DNA of 64,000 bases from Diplocloster agilis (GTDB lineage: Bacteria; Bacillota; Clostridia; Lachnospirales; Lachnospiraceae). The position numbers were made by a program, and so were the translations under genes. The DNA lies in assembly GCF_019042275.1 (NCBI RefSeq), contig NZ_JAHQCW010000003.1, forward strand, positions 161,394-225,393, written 5' to 3'. This document shows positions 18,225-27,191 of the stretch, one piece after another (position 1 is the first letter of the stretch; each line of letters starts with the position of its first letter). Under the pieces are notes generated by a model. It had not been told where the DNA came from. It worked only from the letters and a program-made list of their open reading frames with translations, and searched no databases.

Positions 18225-19513
18225 TAATCATTCTCCTCAAGAAGACATTCGATCATATGTGTGTCAAATGTAGGTATATGAAATATACTTGCGATTTTTA
18301 ACCTTTCGCCGTAAGAGTCATCAATCAAAATACTATTGCTGTCCATAATAAATGCCGCTTTCTCCTCAGTCGCATCTAGCTGCATAACTTGGTCAAAAAG
18401 AGTTTCTAATCTGTATTTACGGAGTTCTGCAAAGATATCTCCTTTATGCTTTGTAAGTAAAACTAAATGTTTCCCGTTATTGATACATTGAAAGACAAAA
18501 GCCATAATCTGAGTGTTTATACGTGAATCTATAACAATCGTGTCATCATAATCAAAATAGACCGTATCATAAGATAGTGACAGATGGTATTTATTATATA
18601 ATGCACGGTCCAATTCAATGTCATATGGATTTATCAAAACATCATGAATAGAATTTCCATTAAATAGATGTAAAGTTAGTAATGGAAGATTTACACCTGT
18701 ATTTCTGGTAATAGAGGAAGTTCCGGCGATCCTGGATGCTATTTCCAATAAGGTCAAAGCCCCATTTCGATCTCGTTTCAGTTGAAAAAACCATCCTCCC
18801 CGTTGATTTAACTGCTTATTAATCTTTTCAGCAATTATCCCGAATTCCGGCTCATCATAAAACACAGCATTGACGCTTATGCCATTTTTGATCCTTTTTC
18901 TTGTGCGGCCGCGGGCATATACCAGTTTTCCCTCTGAATTTGTGAAACAATCAATTGTGTATTCTTCACCTGGTAAATATTCTAAAATTAATAGATCTAA
19001 ATTTTTGGTTAAAAGGTATCTCAATTCTTGGCTGGATTTGACTACTGCTGTTCCAACAGATCCCTGTCCCACATCGGGTTTAACAAATACCGGATACTCC
19101 GCTATTTCATCAATTTCTTCATAGCACGAAGGTGTTTTTAACGTATCTGCAAAATATTCATACGTTCTACTTTTGGAACGTGTAATAGCAGCAGTTTTAT
19201 AATCCGGCGCTATTACTACAGGCTTCAAATATTGCCTGTATTTTGCAAAAGCATACACCACTCCATCCATCGCCGGATAGATAAAATCAATTCGTTTATT
19301 TAGGATACATTGATTAAATGCCACAATATCTTCCTTAGAACTATCATCCGTGATAAAAGGCAGATCGTTTATCAGATCTTTGTAAACAAACTGGCCATGA
19401 TCATAATTGCTGGATCCGCCGATTAATTGGAAATGAATAGACTTATTTACAGCCCGATAGATTTCCAGACCAATTTCGGTTCCACATGGATAAACTAAGA
19501 CTCTTTTTTTCAT
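18224..19513 (-). CDS. ATP-grasp ligase fused to a HAD-family domain, in the legionaminate operon
   Basis: A 429-residue two-domain protein. Residues about 1-310 form an ATP-grasp enzyme (FVKPDVGQGSVG at 143-154, LEYLPGEEYT at 177-186, metal-binding LLEIASRIAG around E257). Residues 315-429 form a complete HAD domain with FDYDDT (320-325), T354, K385 and IDDS (397-400). The frame is open upstream to 19570, but AAGGTG with good spacing fits ATG 19513, five bases after the PtmE-like stop. It lies among nonulosonate genes where a LegH acetyltransferase would be expected. An acyl/aminoacyl-ligase role on an amino sugar is inference. Confidence 0.7.
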   Translation of the reverse strand: MKKRVLVYPCGTEIGLEIYRAVNKSIHFQLIGGSSNYDHGQFVYKDLINDLPFITDDSSKEDIVAFNQCILNKRIDFIYPAMDGVVYAFAKYRQYLKPVVIAPDYKTAAITRSKSRTYEYFADTLKTPSCYEEIDEIAEYPVFVKPDVGQGSVGTAVVKSSQELRYLLTKNLDLLILEYLPGEEYTIDCFTNSEGKLVYARGRTRKRIKNGISVNAVFYDEPEFGIIAEKINKQLNQRGGWFFQLKRDRNGALTLLEIASRIAGTSSITRNTGVNLPLLTLHLFNGNSIHDVLINPYDIELDRALYNKYHLSLSYDTVYFDYDDTIVIDSRINTQIMAFVFQCINNGKHLVLLTKHKGDIFAELRKYRLETLFDQVMQLDATEEKAAFIMDSNSILIDDSYGERLKIASIFHIPTFDTHMIECLLEEND

Positions 19514-19517
19514 ATCA

Positions 19518-20585
19518 CTATTCACCTTCTGCATCCATATCAAAAGTTTTCTGCATCTTATCCAACTCACTAAGCTGCCCCATGTCTAACCATGCTTTCT
19601 CTCCAATAGGGTATACGCCTACATTTTTACCTTCCCGCATGAGCTGCTCAATAATATCAGGAAATCCCAGTTCGGTCCCAGCCTCGATATGATCCAATAC
19701 TTCCGGTTCAACAAAATAGCATCCGGTATTGGTAAAAAAAGATAAGGACGGCTTCTCCTGAAGAGATATGATCTGTCCTTCCTTCCCTATATTTACCACG
19801 CCATAAGGAATTGAGAAATTCTTAAGAGAGCAAACCATTGTGACAAGATTTTGTTTTTCTTTATGCAATTTATAGATTTTGGACATATCTGCATCAATCA
19901 AAATATCACAATTACTGAGAATAAAAGAAGAATGGATCTGCCCTTTCAACAAGCTAAGACCGCCACCCGTCCCAAGCGGTATATCCTCATCTATAAAACA
20001 GAGATTATATTCCTTTTGTATTTCATTAAAATAAGCTTTAATCATGTTTCGCTTATGATTCACTATCAAATAAAAATTATTGCATCCTTGCTTACAAAAT
20101 TGTTGGATAATACGCTCAGCAATCGGTATATCTCCAATAGGTATTAATGGTTTTGGAAGTATTTTGGTATATGGATACAGACGGGTTCCCAATCCGCCGG
20201 CCATTATTACTACCGGAAGATCCAAAGGCTCCTGACAATGTGAGATCTCCTCATCATTCCAAAAAAGTACATTCAAAATATGCATATTGTCATCCAATAT
20301 AGGCAGTGCCTCAATCTTTTGCTGCACCATATATTTTTTGGCTTTGCTTTTTTCCGCGGCAAACAAATATTTTGGCTTATAGTTTGCAGCCTCTTTTACG
20401 AAAGCCTTCAGACTGCCTTGGGCTAGTATCCATCTTCTAATATCACCATCCGTCAAGGATGCAACTAATTGATTTCCTTTTTGTACAAAAAGAATCTTTT
20501 TCGCATTCTTATCTAATTTTTCCATAGCGAATAAAATCGTATTATTTTCTTCTATAAGCAGATCTTTTATATCCATATTATTCAT
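19518..20585 (-). CDS. ptmE: CBS-domain sugar-phosphate nucleotidyltransferase (PtmE-like)
   Basis: A 355-residue enzyme with an N-terminal CBS pair (about residues 1-115) and a C-terminal nucleotidyltransferase domain carrying AGGLGTRLYPYTKILPKPL (129-147) and ILSNCDILID. This architecture is that of Campylobacter PtmE, which activates GlcN-/GlcNAc-1-phosphate as a GDP-sugar for legionaminic acid synthesis. The CBS pair may sense a nucleotide. It lies between the LegC-like aminotransferase (overlap 8 bases) and the ATP-grasp gene. GDP versus UDP specificity is not readable here; GDP is inferred from the family. Confidence 0.8.
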   Translation of the reverse strand: MNNMDIKDLLIEENNTILFAMEKLDKNAKKILFVQKGNQLVASLTDGDIRRWILAQGSLKAFVKEAANYKPKYLFAAEKSKAKKYMVQQKIEALPILDDNMHILNVLFWNDEEISHCQEPLDLPVVIMAGGLGTRLYPYTKILPKPLIPIGDIPIAERIIQQFCKQGCNNFYLIVNHKRNMIKAYFNEIQKEYNLCFIDEDIPLGTGGGLSLLKGQIHSSFILSNCDILIDADMSKIYKLHKEKQNLVTMVCSLKNFSIPYGVVNIGKEGQIISLQEKPSLSFFTNTGCYFVEPEVLDHIEAGTELGFPDIIEQLMREGKNVGVYPIGEKAWLDMGQLSELDKMQKTFDMDAEGE

Positions 20586-21744
20586 CCCGATTTATCTGTT
20601 TTAGTACATTAGTTACATATTCAATATCCGATTTTGTCAAACTAGTACTGCAAGGGATATTAATGACTTTTTGCCAGAAAACTTTAGCCTTCTCTATTTT
20701 ATAAACCTCTTTATTATTATAAGGTTTTTGTTCATGAATCAGTCCCCAGACCGGCCTTGTCTGTATCCCTTTTGAAGCGAGATAAGCAATTAAGGAATCT
20801 CTGTCTAAACAAAGGCCGGCAGTATCCAAAGCATAAAACCAGTGATTGCTGCGGATATTATCGCGATAGGTCAGCAGATGAATCCCGTCCTGTGCCAGGC
20901 TGTTCTGATATTGCTTGAAATTCTCGGTCTTTATTTGGATAAAGTGTTCCAGCTGTTCTAGCTGCGCAACCCCCAGCGCCGCCTGTAAGTTGGTCATACG
21001 GTAATTGTAGCCAATCTCATCATGTGTGTAGTACAACTCATCGCTTTTAGCCTGAGTCGTCAAGTGTCTGGCATGCTGTAGATATTTTAAGTTATCTGAT
21101 ACCAGCATCCCCCCGCCGCCGGTGGTTATGATTTTATTTCCATTGAAAGAATATACCCCTAGATCACCAATGGTTCCTGCATACTTACCTTTAAATTTCC
21201 CGGATGAATAATAAGTTCCTAGCGCTTCTGTTGCATCTTCCAGTACGAGCAAATTGTACATCGCAGCGACAGCCATAATCGATTCCATATCAGCCATATT
21301 TCCAAATACATGTACAACAATTATTGCTTTAATATGTCTCCCTGAATTTTTTGAAATCAGTTGGCCATTTCTAAAATCACATTCCTCTTCGCAAAATAAT
21401 TTTAGCTTAACAGGATCCATACATAACGAATCATCACAGTCCATAAATATTGGTTCTGCGTTGACATACATTACAGGATTGACTGCTGCTATAAACGTTA
21501 GAGTGGGAACAAGGACTGCATCTTCTGATGTGACTCCCATAACCATAAGTCCGGTATGAATGCCGGCAGTCCCGCTTTGACAAGCGACAGCTCCGGCTGA
21601 GTGCAGGTATTCTGAGACCACCTGTTCAAATTTGGTTATGTAGGCTCCTCCGGTAGATACCCAGCCGGCTTGAACAGCGTCTGTAACATACTTTAATTCA
21701 TTACCGATAAAATTTGGTATCGAGAGCGGTATAAAAGGATTCAT
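20578..21744 (-). CDS. legC: PLP-dependent sugar aminotransferase (LegC-like, DegT/DnrJ/EryC1 family)
   Basis: A 388-residue fold-type I aminotransferase. It would aminate the 4-keto sugar made by the LegB-like dehydratase. Motifs: WVSTGGAYITKFE, ACQSGTAGIHTGL (about 55-67), VHVFGNMADM, LEDATEALGTYY (about 168-179) and the PLP-lysine segment YSFNGNKIITTGGGGM (about 196-211). N-terminal IPLSIPNFIGNE and gene order match the LegC type of Campylobacter-like clusters. It is 15 bases downstream of the dehydratase gene. Confidence 0.85.
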   Translation of the reverse strand: MNPFIPLSIPNFIGNELKYVTDAVQAGWVSTGGAYITKFEQVVSEYLHSAGAVACQSGTAGIHTGLMVMGVTSEDAVLVPTLTFIAAVNPVMYVNAEPIFMDCDDSLCMDPVKLKLFCEEECDFRNGQLISKNSGRHIKAIIVVHVFGNMADMESIMAVAAMYNLLVLEDATEALGTYYSSGKFKGKYAGTIGDLGVYSFNGNKIITTGGGGMLVSDNLKYLQHARHLTTQAKSDELYYTHDEIGYNYRMTNLQAALGVAQLEQLEHFIQIKTENFKQYQNSLAQDGIHLLTYRDNIRSNHWFYALDTAGLCLDRDSLIAYLASKGIQTRPVWGLIHEQKPYNNKEVYKIEKAKVFWQKVINIPCSTSLTKSDIEYVTNVLKQINRDE

Positions 21745-21759
21745 TTTATATCCCCCATA

Positions 21760-22740
21760 TTATAAGTTATACATTTCTATTTTATATTTATCTAAATTTC
21801 GGCGAAGAAACGCAATGGTCTCTTCTAAACCTTGTTCGAACGTGTACTCCGGTTTCCAGCCCGTCAATTCTTTTATCTTTGTATTTGATCCAAGCAGCCT
21901 GTTTACCTCGCTTTTTTGTGGCCGTAATCTCTGTTCATCACAACATATGCGGGCTTTTGGATTAATTTGTTTAATAAGTTCCGCGGCAAGTTCACCGATA
22001 GAAATTTCCCGCTGAGTTGCGATGTTTATTTCCTCCCCGATTGTGTTCATTGACTCATAAATGGAAATAAATCCATTCGCAGTGTCTTTTACATAATTAA
22101 AATCACGGGTCGGCGACAACGATCCCAGTTTTATCTCCTCCTGGCCTGCCAGCAGTTGTGTGATAATCGTCGGTATCACCGCCCTGGCCGACTGTCTTGG
22201 TCCATATGTGTTAAAGGGCCTTACTATAGATACCGGAAGATCGAAGGCGCGGTAAAAAGATTCTGCCAGCCGGTCTGCTCCTATCTTTGTAGCAGAATAT
22301 GGTGATTGTCCCTGATAAGGGTGATGTTCATCAATAGGCACATATTTCGCTGTACCATAAACTTCTGATGTGGAAGTTACTAAAACACGTTCTGTTCCTA
22401 ACTCTCTGGACGCCTGAAGTATGTTTAAAGTTCCCTTTATATTAGTATCTACATACGTATCCGGAGAATAGTAACTGAAGGGTATAGCAATGAGGGCAGC
22501 CAGATGAAAAACTGCATCACACCCTTGCAGAGATTCCTTTACACCGTGTGGATCACGGATATCCCCCTGGAAAACTTCAACATGTTTCATAATGTCTTTC
22601 GAAACGTTATCCAACCATCCCCAGGAATTAAAGGAATTGTAATAAACAAATGCTTTGACTTCATATCCCTTTTTTACCAAGGTTTCGGTGAGATGACTTC
22701 CAATAAATCCGTCAGAACCGGTCACTAATACTTTTTTCAT
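21760..22740 (-). CDS. legB: NAD-dependent 4,6-dehydratase (LegB-like)
   Basis: An extended SDR enzyme making a 4-keto-6-deoxy nucleotide sugar. From ATG 22740 (326 aa) it shows VLVTGSDGFIGSHL, the TSTSEVYGT motif, YSATKIGADR (the YxxxK pair) and RPFNTYGPRQS. The frame opens at 22764, but AAAGGAAG eight bases upstream supports 22740. LegB in Campylobacter acts on GDP-GlcNAc. Its first place in the nucleotide-sugar block, followed by aminotransferase, nucleotidyltransferase, ATP-grasp, NeuB, NeuC and NeuA types, matches the legionaminate pathway. Confidence 0.88.
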   Translation of the reverse strand: MKKVLVTGSDGFIGSHLTETLVKKGYEVKAFVYYNSFNSWGWLDNVSKDIMKHVEVFQGDIRDPHGVKESLQGCDAVFHLAALIAIPFSYYSPDTYVDTNIKGTLNILQASRELGTERVLVTSTSEVYGTAKYVPIDEHHPYQGQSPYSATKIGADRLAESFYRAFDLPVSIVRPFNTYGPRQSARAVIPTIITQLLAGQEEIKLGSLSPTRDFNYVKDTANGFISIYESMNTIGEEINIATQREISIGELAAELIKQINPKARICCDEQRLRPQKSEVNRLLGSNTKIKELTGWKPEYTFEQGLEETIAFLRRNLDKYKIEMYNL

Positions 22741-22769
22741 CGATAACTTCCTTTCATTTTTCACAATTC

Positions 22770-23582
22770 TCAGTAAGCTTTAAAATCATTATTCTTTTTT
22801 TCTATTTTATTTAAAATTAAATTTAAACTGTTTCTGGGGTAGGCATCAATCAAACTTCCGGGAGTAAGATTTATTATTTTACAATCCGTTCTTTGGGCGT
22901 ATGCTTGCAAAGCATAGTGGTGATAATGTACAAATGATGACCAACGTAAATCTTCTCCGATCGAAGTCATTCTATCTTTTCCATGTTTGTAAAAGTGCTC
23001 GACTTTTAAATTAGCATAGGAATTGAAATCACAGCCAAGTAAAAAAATATTTTTATATCCCATATATAAAGCGCATTGTATCGCAAATGGAATTACATTT
23101 ACGGACCCTGTCATGGATTTCGTCATGTTGCAGCGTACAAAATCACGATACTGTGCTAAAACCGGATAAGTACCAAAAATTCGATCTACTTTATTTAATG
23201 TGAGTAATTGTTTAGCTACATTTTGCCGTGTAATAAATTTTGTAGTACCGTGACTATCATATAAATCGAGAACATAAGGCAGACATTCCTCGTTCCCAAA
23301 ACATGGATCTAAAAGGACATGATATGTAGAAGGAAACTCAGGGCAGCCTTTATGGAAAAAGTTAACGGTAAATGTGGGATAAACTTTAATAGCTTCTAAA
23401 TCTTCAAAGGTTAGGGACGGCCCATTCCCAATTACAAAACAGAAATCATGATCTATAGTCTTTAATGTTACATTTTTTTTCAAACAGGACTTATCTGTAA
23501 ATAAAGACCGCAGATACATGGATATATTGTAAATTTTGCAAATCTGTTCATCTATCTTGAATAACAAATTAACTCGACTCAT
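22770..23582 (-). CDS. Sialyltransferase-like protein (GT42/DUF115-type fold), candidate nonulosonate transferase
   Basis: A 270-residue protein with FVIGNGPSL (49-57), a GSVNVIPFAIQCALYMGYKN segment (159-178) leading to IFLLGCDF (179-186), and a late INLTPGSLIDAY (237-248). The order and spacing resemble Campylobacter CST-type sialyltransferases (GNGPSL, SGVYMCAVAIALGYKEIYLSG-like, CPNSLL-like) and the related DUF115 family. Placed immediately upstream of the legionaminate genes, it is the best candidate to transfer the CMP-activated sugar. This is inferred from motifs and context, not shown. Confidence 0.55.
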   Translation of the reverse strand: MSRVNLLFKIDEQICKIYNISMYLRSLFTDKSCLKKNVTLKTIDHDFCFVIGNGPSLTFEDLEAIKVYPTFTVNFFHKGCPEFPSTYHVLLDPCFGNEECLPYVLDLYDSHGTTKFITRQNVAKQLLTLNKVDRIFGTYPVLAQYRDFVRCNMTKSMTGSVNVIPFAIQCALYMGYKNIFLLGCDFNSYANLKVEHFYKHGKDRMTSIGEDLRWSSFVHYHHYALQAYAQRTDCKIINLTPGSLIDAYPRNSLNLILNKIEKKNNDFKAY

Positions 23583-24561
23583 TTTTATCCTTTCTCGTTA
23601 CTTCCATGAATTTATCCAATGATTTGCTTTCTGTAATAGAATGGGCTATATATCCCCAGCCATAAGGGGGTTCTTGATTCTGTATCAATATTACTTTTAT
23701 TTCTTCCTCAAGCTTTTCTATATACACAGATTTCAGTTGTTTATTTTTATACAGCAATCGTTGTTTTTCCGGTTTAAATTGGAAAACGTAAAGTAAATTA
23801 CCTTGAAAGAGATAATTATTTGTCAAACAATTCCGGATTCGTTTGATATCCGTTACTTCTCCATAGCTATTTAATAACAAGAATATTTGATCATTTATTT
23901 GTGTGTTTTCAAAAACTTTTATATAGCCCGTTAATGTTTGACGTGTAGTATCCATTATCTGGTTGTATTTTCTGTATAATTGTTCTCTTTCTGCCTGCAA
24001 AAGATCTATTTTCTCAAAGACATCTCCGTTAGCATATAGAATACTGTTCTTTTTCTTACGTTTTTTTTCTACGTTAATAAATTTACGTACTTTAACCTGT
24101 ATATCGTCTATTCCATACAACAAATGAATAGCCATTCTGTGGGTACCGTCTATCAAATATAAAGGATTCAGACATGCCGCCCCGCCCTTTTTACAATCAT
24201 ACCCATCGATATAAGAGGCGAGAAGGTTACGCCAGTGGTTGTTTTCCTCAAAAGAATATTGATTCATATCAATCAAGGTGGATCCTGTATTATAATCTTC
24301 TAAAAGCTTTGTTATTTTTAATGCCCAACAATCCGTATTGATTCCTCGCTGATCGTCAGATTTATTTAAAAATTGTTCTAAATCCATAATACGTGAAACA
24401 ATTAAGTATTGTATCGCACTTATTTCTCCGTTATATGGCATCATCAAATCGGCAATAGCTACTAGAAATTCTTCTCTCACTAATTTATTTGCCACTATCT
24501 CTTTTAGCCTATATATAAAGGAATGTAGTTTTCCCATCATATCCTTATGATCCCCTATCAC
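23569..24561 (-). CDS. Unrecognised protein with a ParB-like DGTHRM motif
   Basis: A 330-residue protein not assigned to a glycan family. Residues about 134-148 read YLIDGTHRMAIHLLY, a pattern like the ParB/sulfiredoxin-superfamily core (DGxHR). The first 110 residues are helical and the C-terminal half is lysine-rich with no recognised motif. It may start at GTG 24561 (GTGA overlap with wzx) or at ATG 24540/24537. It overlaps the sialyltransferase-like gene by 14 bases, so it is operonic in cassette B. ParB-fold proteins include amino-acid and serine kinases, but no function is claimed. Confidence 0.6.
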   Translation of the reverse strand: MIGDHKDMMGKLHSFIYRLKEIVANKLVREEFLVAIADLMMPYNGEISAIQYLIVSRIMDLEQFLNKSDDQRGINTDCWALKITKLLEDYNTGSTLIDMNQYSFEENNHWRNLLASYIDGYDCKKGGAACLNPLYLIDGTHRMAIHLLYGIDDIQVKVRKFINVEKKRKKKNSILYANGDVFEKIDLLQAEREQLYRKYNQIMDTTRQTLTGYIKVFENTQINDQIFLLLNSYGEVTDIKRIRNCLTNNYLFQGNLLYVFQFKPEKQRLLYKNKQLKSVYIEKLEEEIKVILIQNQEPPYGWGYIAHSITESKSLDKFMEVTRKDKNESS

Positions 24562-26009
24562 TTTTTTCTGATTTTAAATTGCATTAAATCTATTAACAGT
24601 TCATCTTTCAACAATAAAAGTATTATAATGTAACTCAATGCACTGAATGCTATGATAAAAAGCGAATGTACAAAGGTAGGCGATAAACTTTGAGATAGCA
24701 GTAGTGATATCACAAGCATTACAGATGAACTAATAATTTTTTTATAGCTTTTTTGAATTATTCTATGAATATTTAATTCTTTTCTGGCAAGAAAAAGTGC
24801 TACGCCAACCAATAAGTATTCGGATATAACTGAGGATATAATCGCACCCATGGAGGCAAATTTGGGTATCAGCAGCAGATTGCAAAATATATTTATAAAA
24901 GTTCCAAATGCAATAGAAAGTGTGTAATAATTTTGCCTGTTGGTAGGAATAAAAAATTGTACTCCAATCACATTTTTCATTCCCATAGCAATTGCTATAG
25001 GACTAAACAGCTGGAGTAAAAGAATAACCTTTTCAAACTGATCCCCAAAAAACCAAGGGACGATATTAGAAGCAGTACCAATAAGTCCAAAACAAAGAGG
25101 TATGGAAAGAAAAAACGTTATATCAAAAGATTTATATAACAATTCATGTATTTTCAGTGTATCATTTTGACCAAATAATTTGGCGATTCGTGGAGCCAAT
25201 ACATTTCCAGCTGCAATTATAACCGTGATAGCAACGAATATTATTTTACTGGCCTGCTCATAATATCCATTTTCTACAGAAGATTTTGTGATACTTCCCA
25301 GCATTGTTTTATCAAAATAATTATACGCAATAAGTGCAATTTGAGGAAAAAATAAAGTAACAGAAGGCAAAATATGCTTTTTAATTTCAACTTTTTTCCA
25401 TACAGGTTTTTTTATATATTTATGTATACTGAAAAACAGGCTCATATTTCCTAAGAATGAGGCCGCTGTAATACTGAAGACATATAAATTCAGATCAGCT
25501 TGTGTTTTAACGAATAAAAAGATAAATAAAATTCCAAGTAACTTAACGATCAAATTTCTGATGACTATGATTGGGAATTCCTCCATACCTCTAAAAAACC
25601 AGGTAATGTCAAATATTAATCCCAAAATACCCATAGACTGAATAATAAATAAGGTCTTATATTGAGCCGGCATAATGACGATAAGCCAAATATAAGCAAC
25701 AAAAGCAATTGCTATAGTTATGAATCTAAAAATCAGTAAATCCCAAAAAAGTTTACTGCGTTGTTCCAGATTATCCTGAAATACAGCCACCTGCCTTTGA
25801 CCATATAGCTCAGTTCCCAGTACTGCTATTGTTAAAAAATATGCGCATATGGATTGCGTATAACTATAGTCACCGATGCCGGCCGGTCCAATCACCCTTG
25901 AGATATATGGCGTTGTAATCAGGGGAATCAGGATAGTCAAGATTCGATAGCTTAATTCACAAATGTAATTGAGTCTTAGATTTTTTTGCATTACTTTATA
26001 TGTCATCAC
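24558..26009 (-). CDS. wzx: Wzx-type oligosaccharide flippase, cassette B
   Basis: A 483-residue polytopic membrane protein of the MOP/polysaccharide transporter type, beginning with an LIPLITTPYISRVIGPAGIGDY stretch characteristic of Wzx proteins and containing ITWFFRGMEEF around 140. About 12-14 hydrophobic segments. It would export cassette B repeat units. It overlaps the wzy-like gene by 14 bases and the ParB-like gene by four. Confidence 0.88.
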   Translation of the reverse strand: MMTYKVMQKNLRLNYICELSYRILTILIPLITTPYISRVIGPAGIGDYSYTQSICAYFLTIAVLGTELYGQRQVAVFQDNLEQRSKLFWDLLIFRFITIAIAFVAYIWLIVIMPAQYKTLFIIQSMGILGLIFDITWFFRGMEEFPIIVIRNLIVKLLGILFIFLFVKTQADLNLYVFSITAASFLGNMSLFFSIHKYIKKPVWKKVEIKKHILPSVTLFFPQIALIAYNYFDKTMLGSITKSSVENGYYEQASKIIFVAITVIIAAGNVLAPRIAKLFGQNDTLKIHELLYKSFDITFFLSIPLCFGLIGTASNIVPWFFGDQFEKVILLLQLFSPIAIAMGMKNVIGVQFFIPTNRQNYYTLSIAFGTFINIFCNLLLIPKFASMGAIISSVISEYLLVGVALFLARKELNIHRIIQKSYKKIISSSVMLVISLLLSQSLSPTFVHSLFIIAFSALSYIIILLLLKDELLIDLMQFKIRKK

Positions 26010-27138
26010 CTTTTATTTTATGTGGCACAGTTGGCGTCTTTTCATCTAAAGGATTTTTTATATGAACCTTGATTGTACTAAGTGTAATAGTGTAAAATCC
26101 AATAAGAATATTAATATATATCATGACATTATCTGTTAAATAAATAACGAACAGATAAATGATAGCTAGATAGAGAGTCATGTAGTTTTTGTTTCCAAAT
26201 TTTTTAAATATTTTATAATATAATAATAAATATATTAACAATCCGAGGAGCCCTATCTCCATATAACACATAAGCCAATCGCTGTGTAGGTTAGTAATAG
26301 GATAACGTATAATAGCAAGCTTATTCATTACAGAACCTAAGCCATCGCCAAAATAAAACAGTGAAAATTCGCTCGTAACCTTAAAAATGTTATATAATTT
26401 TAATCGTCCCATATCCATTATATTGAATCTGGCATACAAATTTGTTAGTGTATTTGAATAGATAGACCAGACATAAAAAATCACAATAATGGCCGCTGCA
26501 ACGAAAGACAATTTAATTATTTTTTGATAATTTTTATTAAATTTTGTAATAATCATATACAATACTAAAACTAGCGCTAAACCCGCGAAACTTATTCTTT
26601 TATTTGTTAATAAAATAAAAGGAACAGTAAATAGCAGTAATTTATATTTTTTATTTACCAGAAAGTAGATCGAATACAAGGAAAATAAAAATGCTTGAGA
26701 AGATTCCAATAGGTCCATGCGAAAACCAGATTTCAAAAAAATAGTGCACATTCTGATAATATAGATAACGGCGTGAACACAAAATTGTGCAGTGATAAGT
26801 CTGTACGTGTTTCCTGTACTCATGACCAAAATTAAAGCAGTAGCAAAAGGTAACAATATGAAAATGCAATATCGAAACGTATAGCTGTTTAAGCTATGAT
26901 GTGTAATCGATGTTATTACTCCCAGAATTACATAAAATAAGGGCGGCAATATTAAATAAAAATAAGTCCGATCTGTTTTTGATATACTTAAAACTGTCTT
27001 ATTCTTTATAATGAAATAAATCACTGTTGCCATCGCAATTAGGATATATCTCAAAATGCCGCTAAAATAAGTTGCGCTTATAGATATAAAAATTAAAATT
27101 AACAATTCTGATTTACATAATTTTATAGTCTTATTCAT
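25996..27138 (-). CDS. wzy: Wzy-type polymerase, cassette B
   Basis: A 380-residue membrane protein with about ten hydrophobic segments and a central extracytoplasmic stretch containing MDMGRLKLYNIF and FGDGLGSVMNKLAI, then LHSDWLMCYMEIGLLGLLIYL (about 275-297), where conserved Wzy residues usually sit. It is assigned by topology and its place between a GT4 and wzx gene. It has little sequence similarity to the Wzy proteins of cassettes A and C, as expected for different repeat-unit linkages. Confidence 0.7.
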   Translation of the reverse strand: MNKTIKLCKSELLILIFISISATYFSGILRYILIAMATVIYFIIKNKTVLSISKTDRTYFYLILPPLFYVILGVITSITHHSLNSYTFRYCIFILLPFATALILVMSTGNTYRLITAQFCVHAVIYIIRMCTIFLKSGFRMDLLESSQAFLFSLYSIYFLVNKKYKLLLFTVPFILLTNKRISFAGLALVLVLYMIITKFNKNYQKIIKLSFVAAAIIVIFYVWSIYSNTLTNLYARFNIMDMGRLKLYNIFKVTSEFSLFYFGDGLGSVMNKLAIIRYPITNLHSDWLMCYMEIGLLGLLIYLLLYYKIFKKFGNKNYMTLYLAIIYLFVIYLTDNVMIYINILIGFYTITLSTIKVHIKNPLDEKTPTVPHKIKGDDI

Positions 27139-27191
27139 TGTTTATTCTTTCTATCTGTATAGTATGTAATTACAAACAATTCATAATTTCT

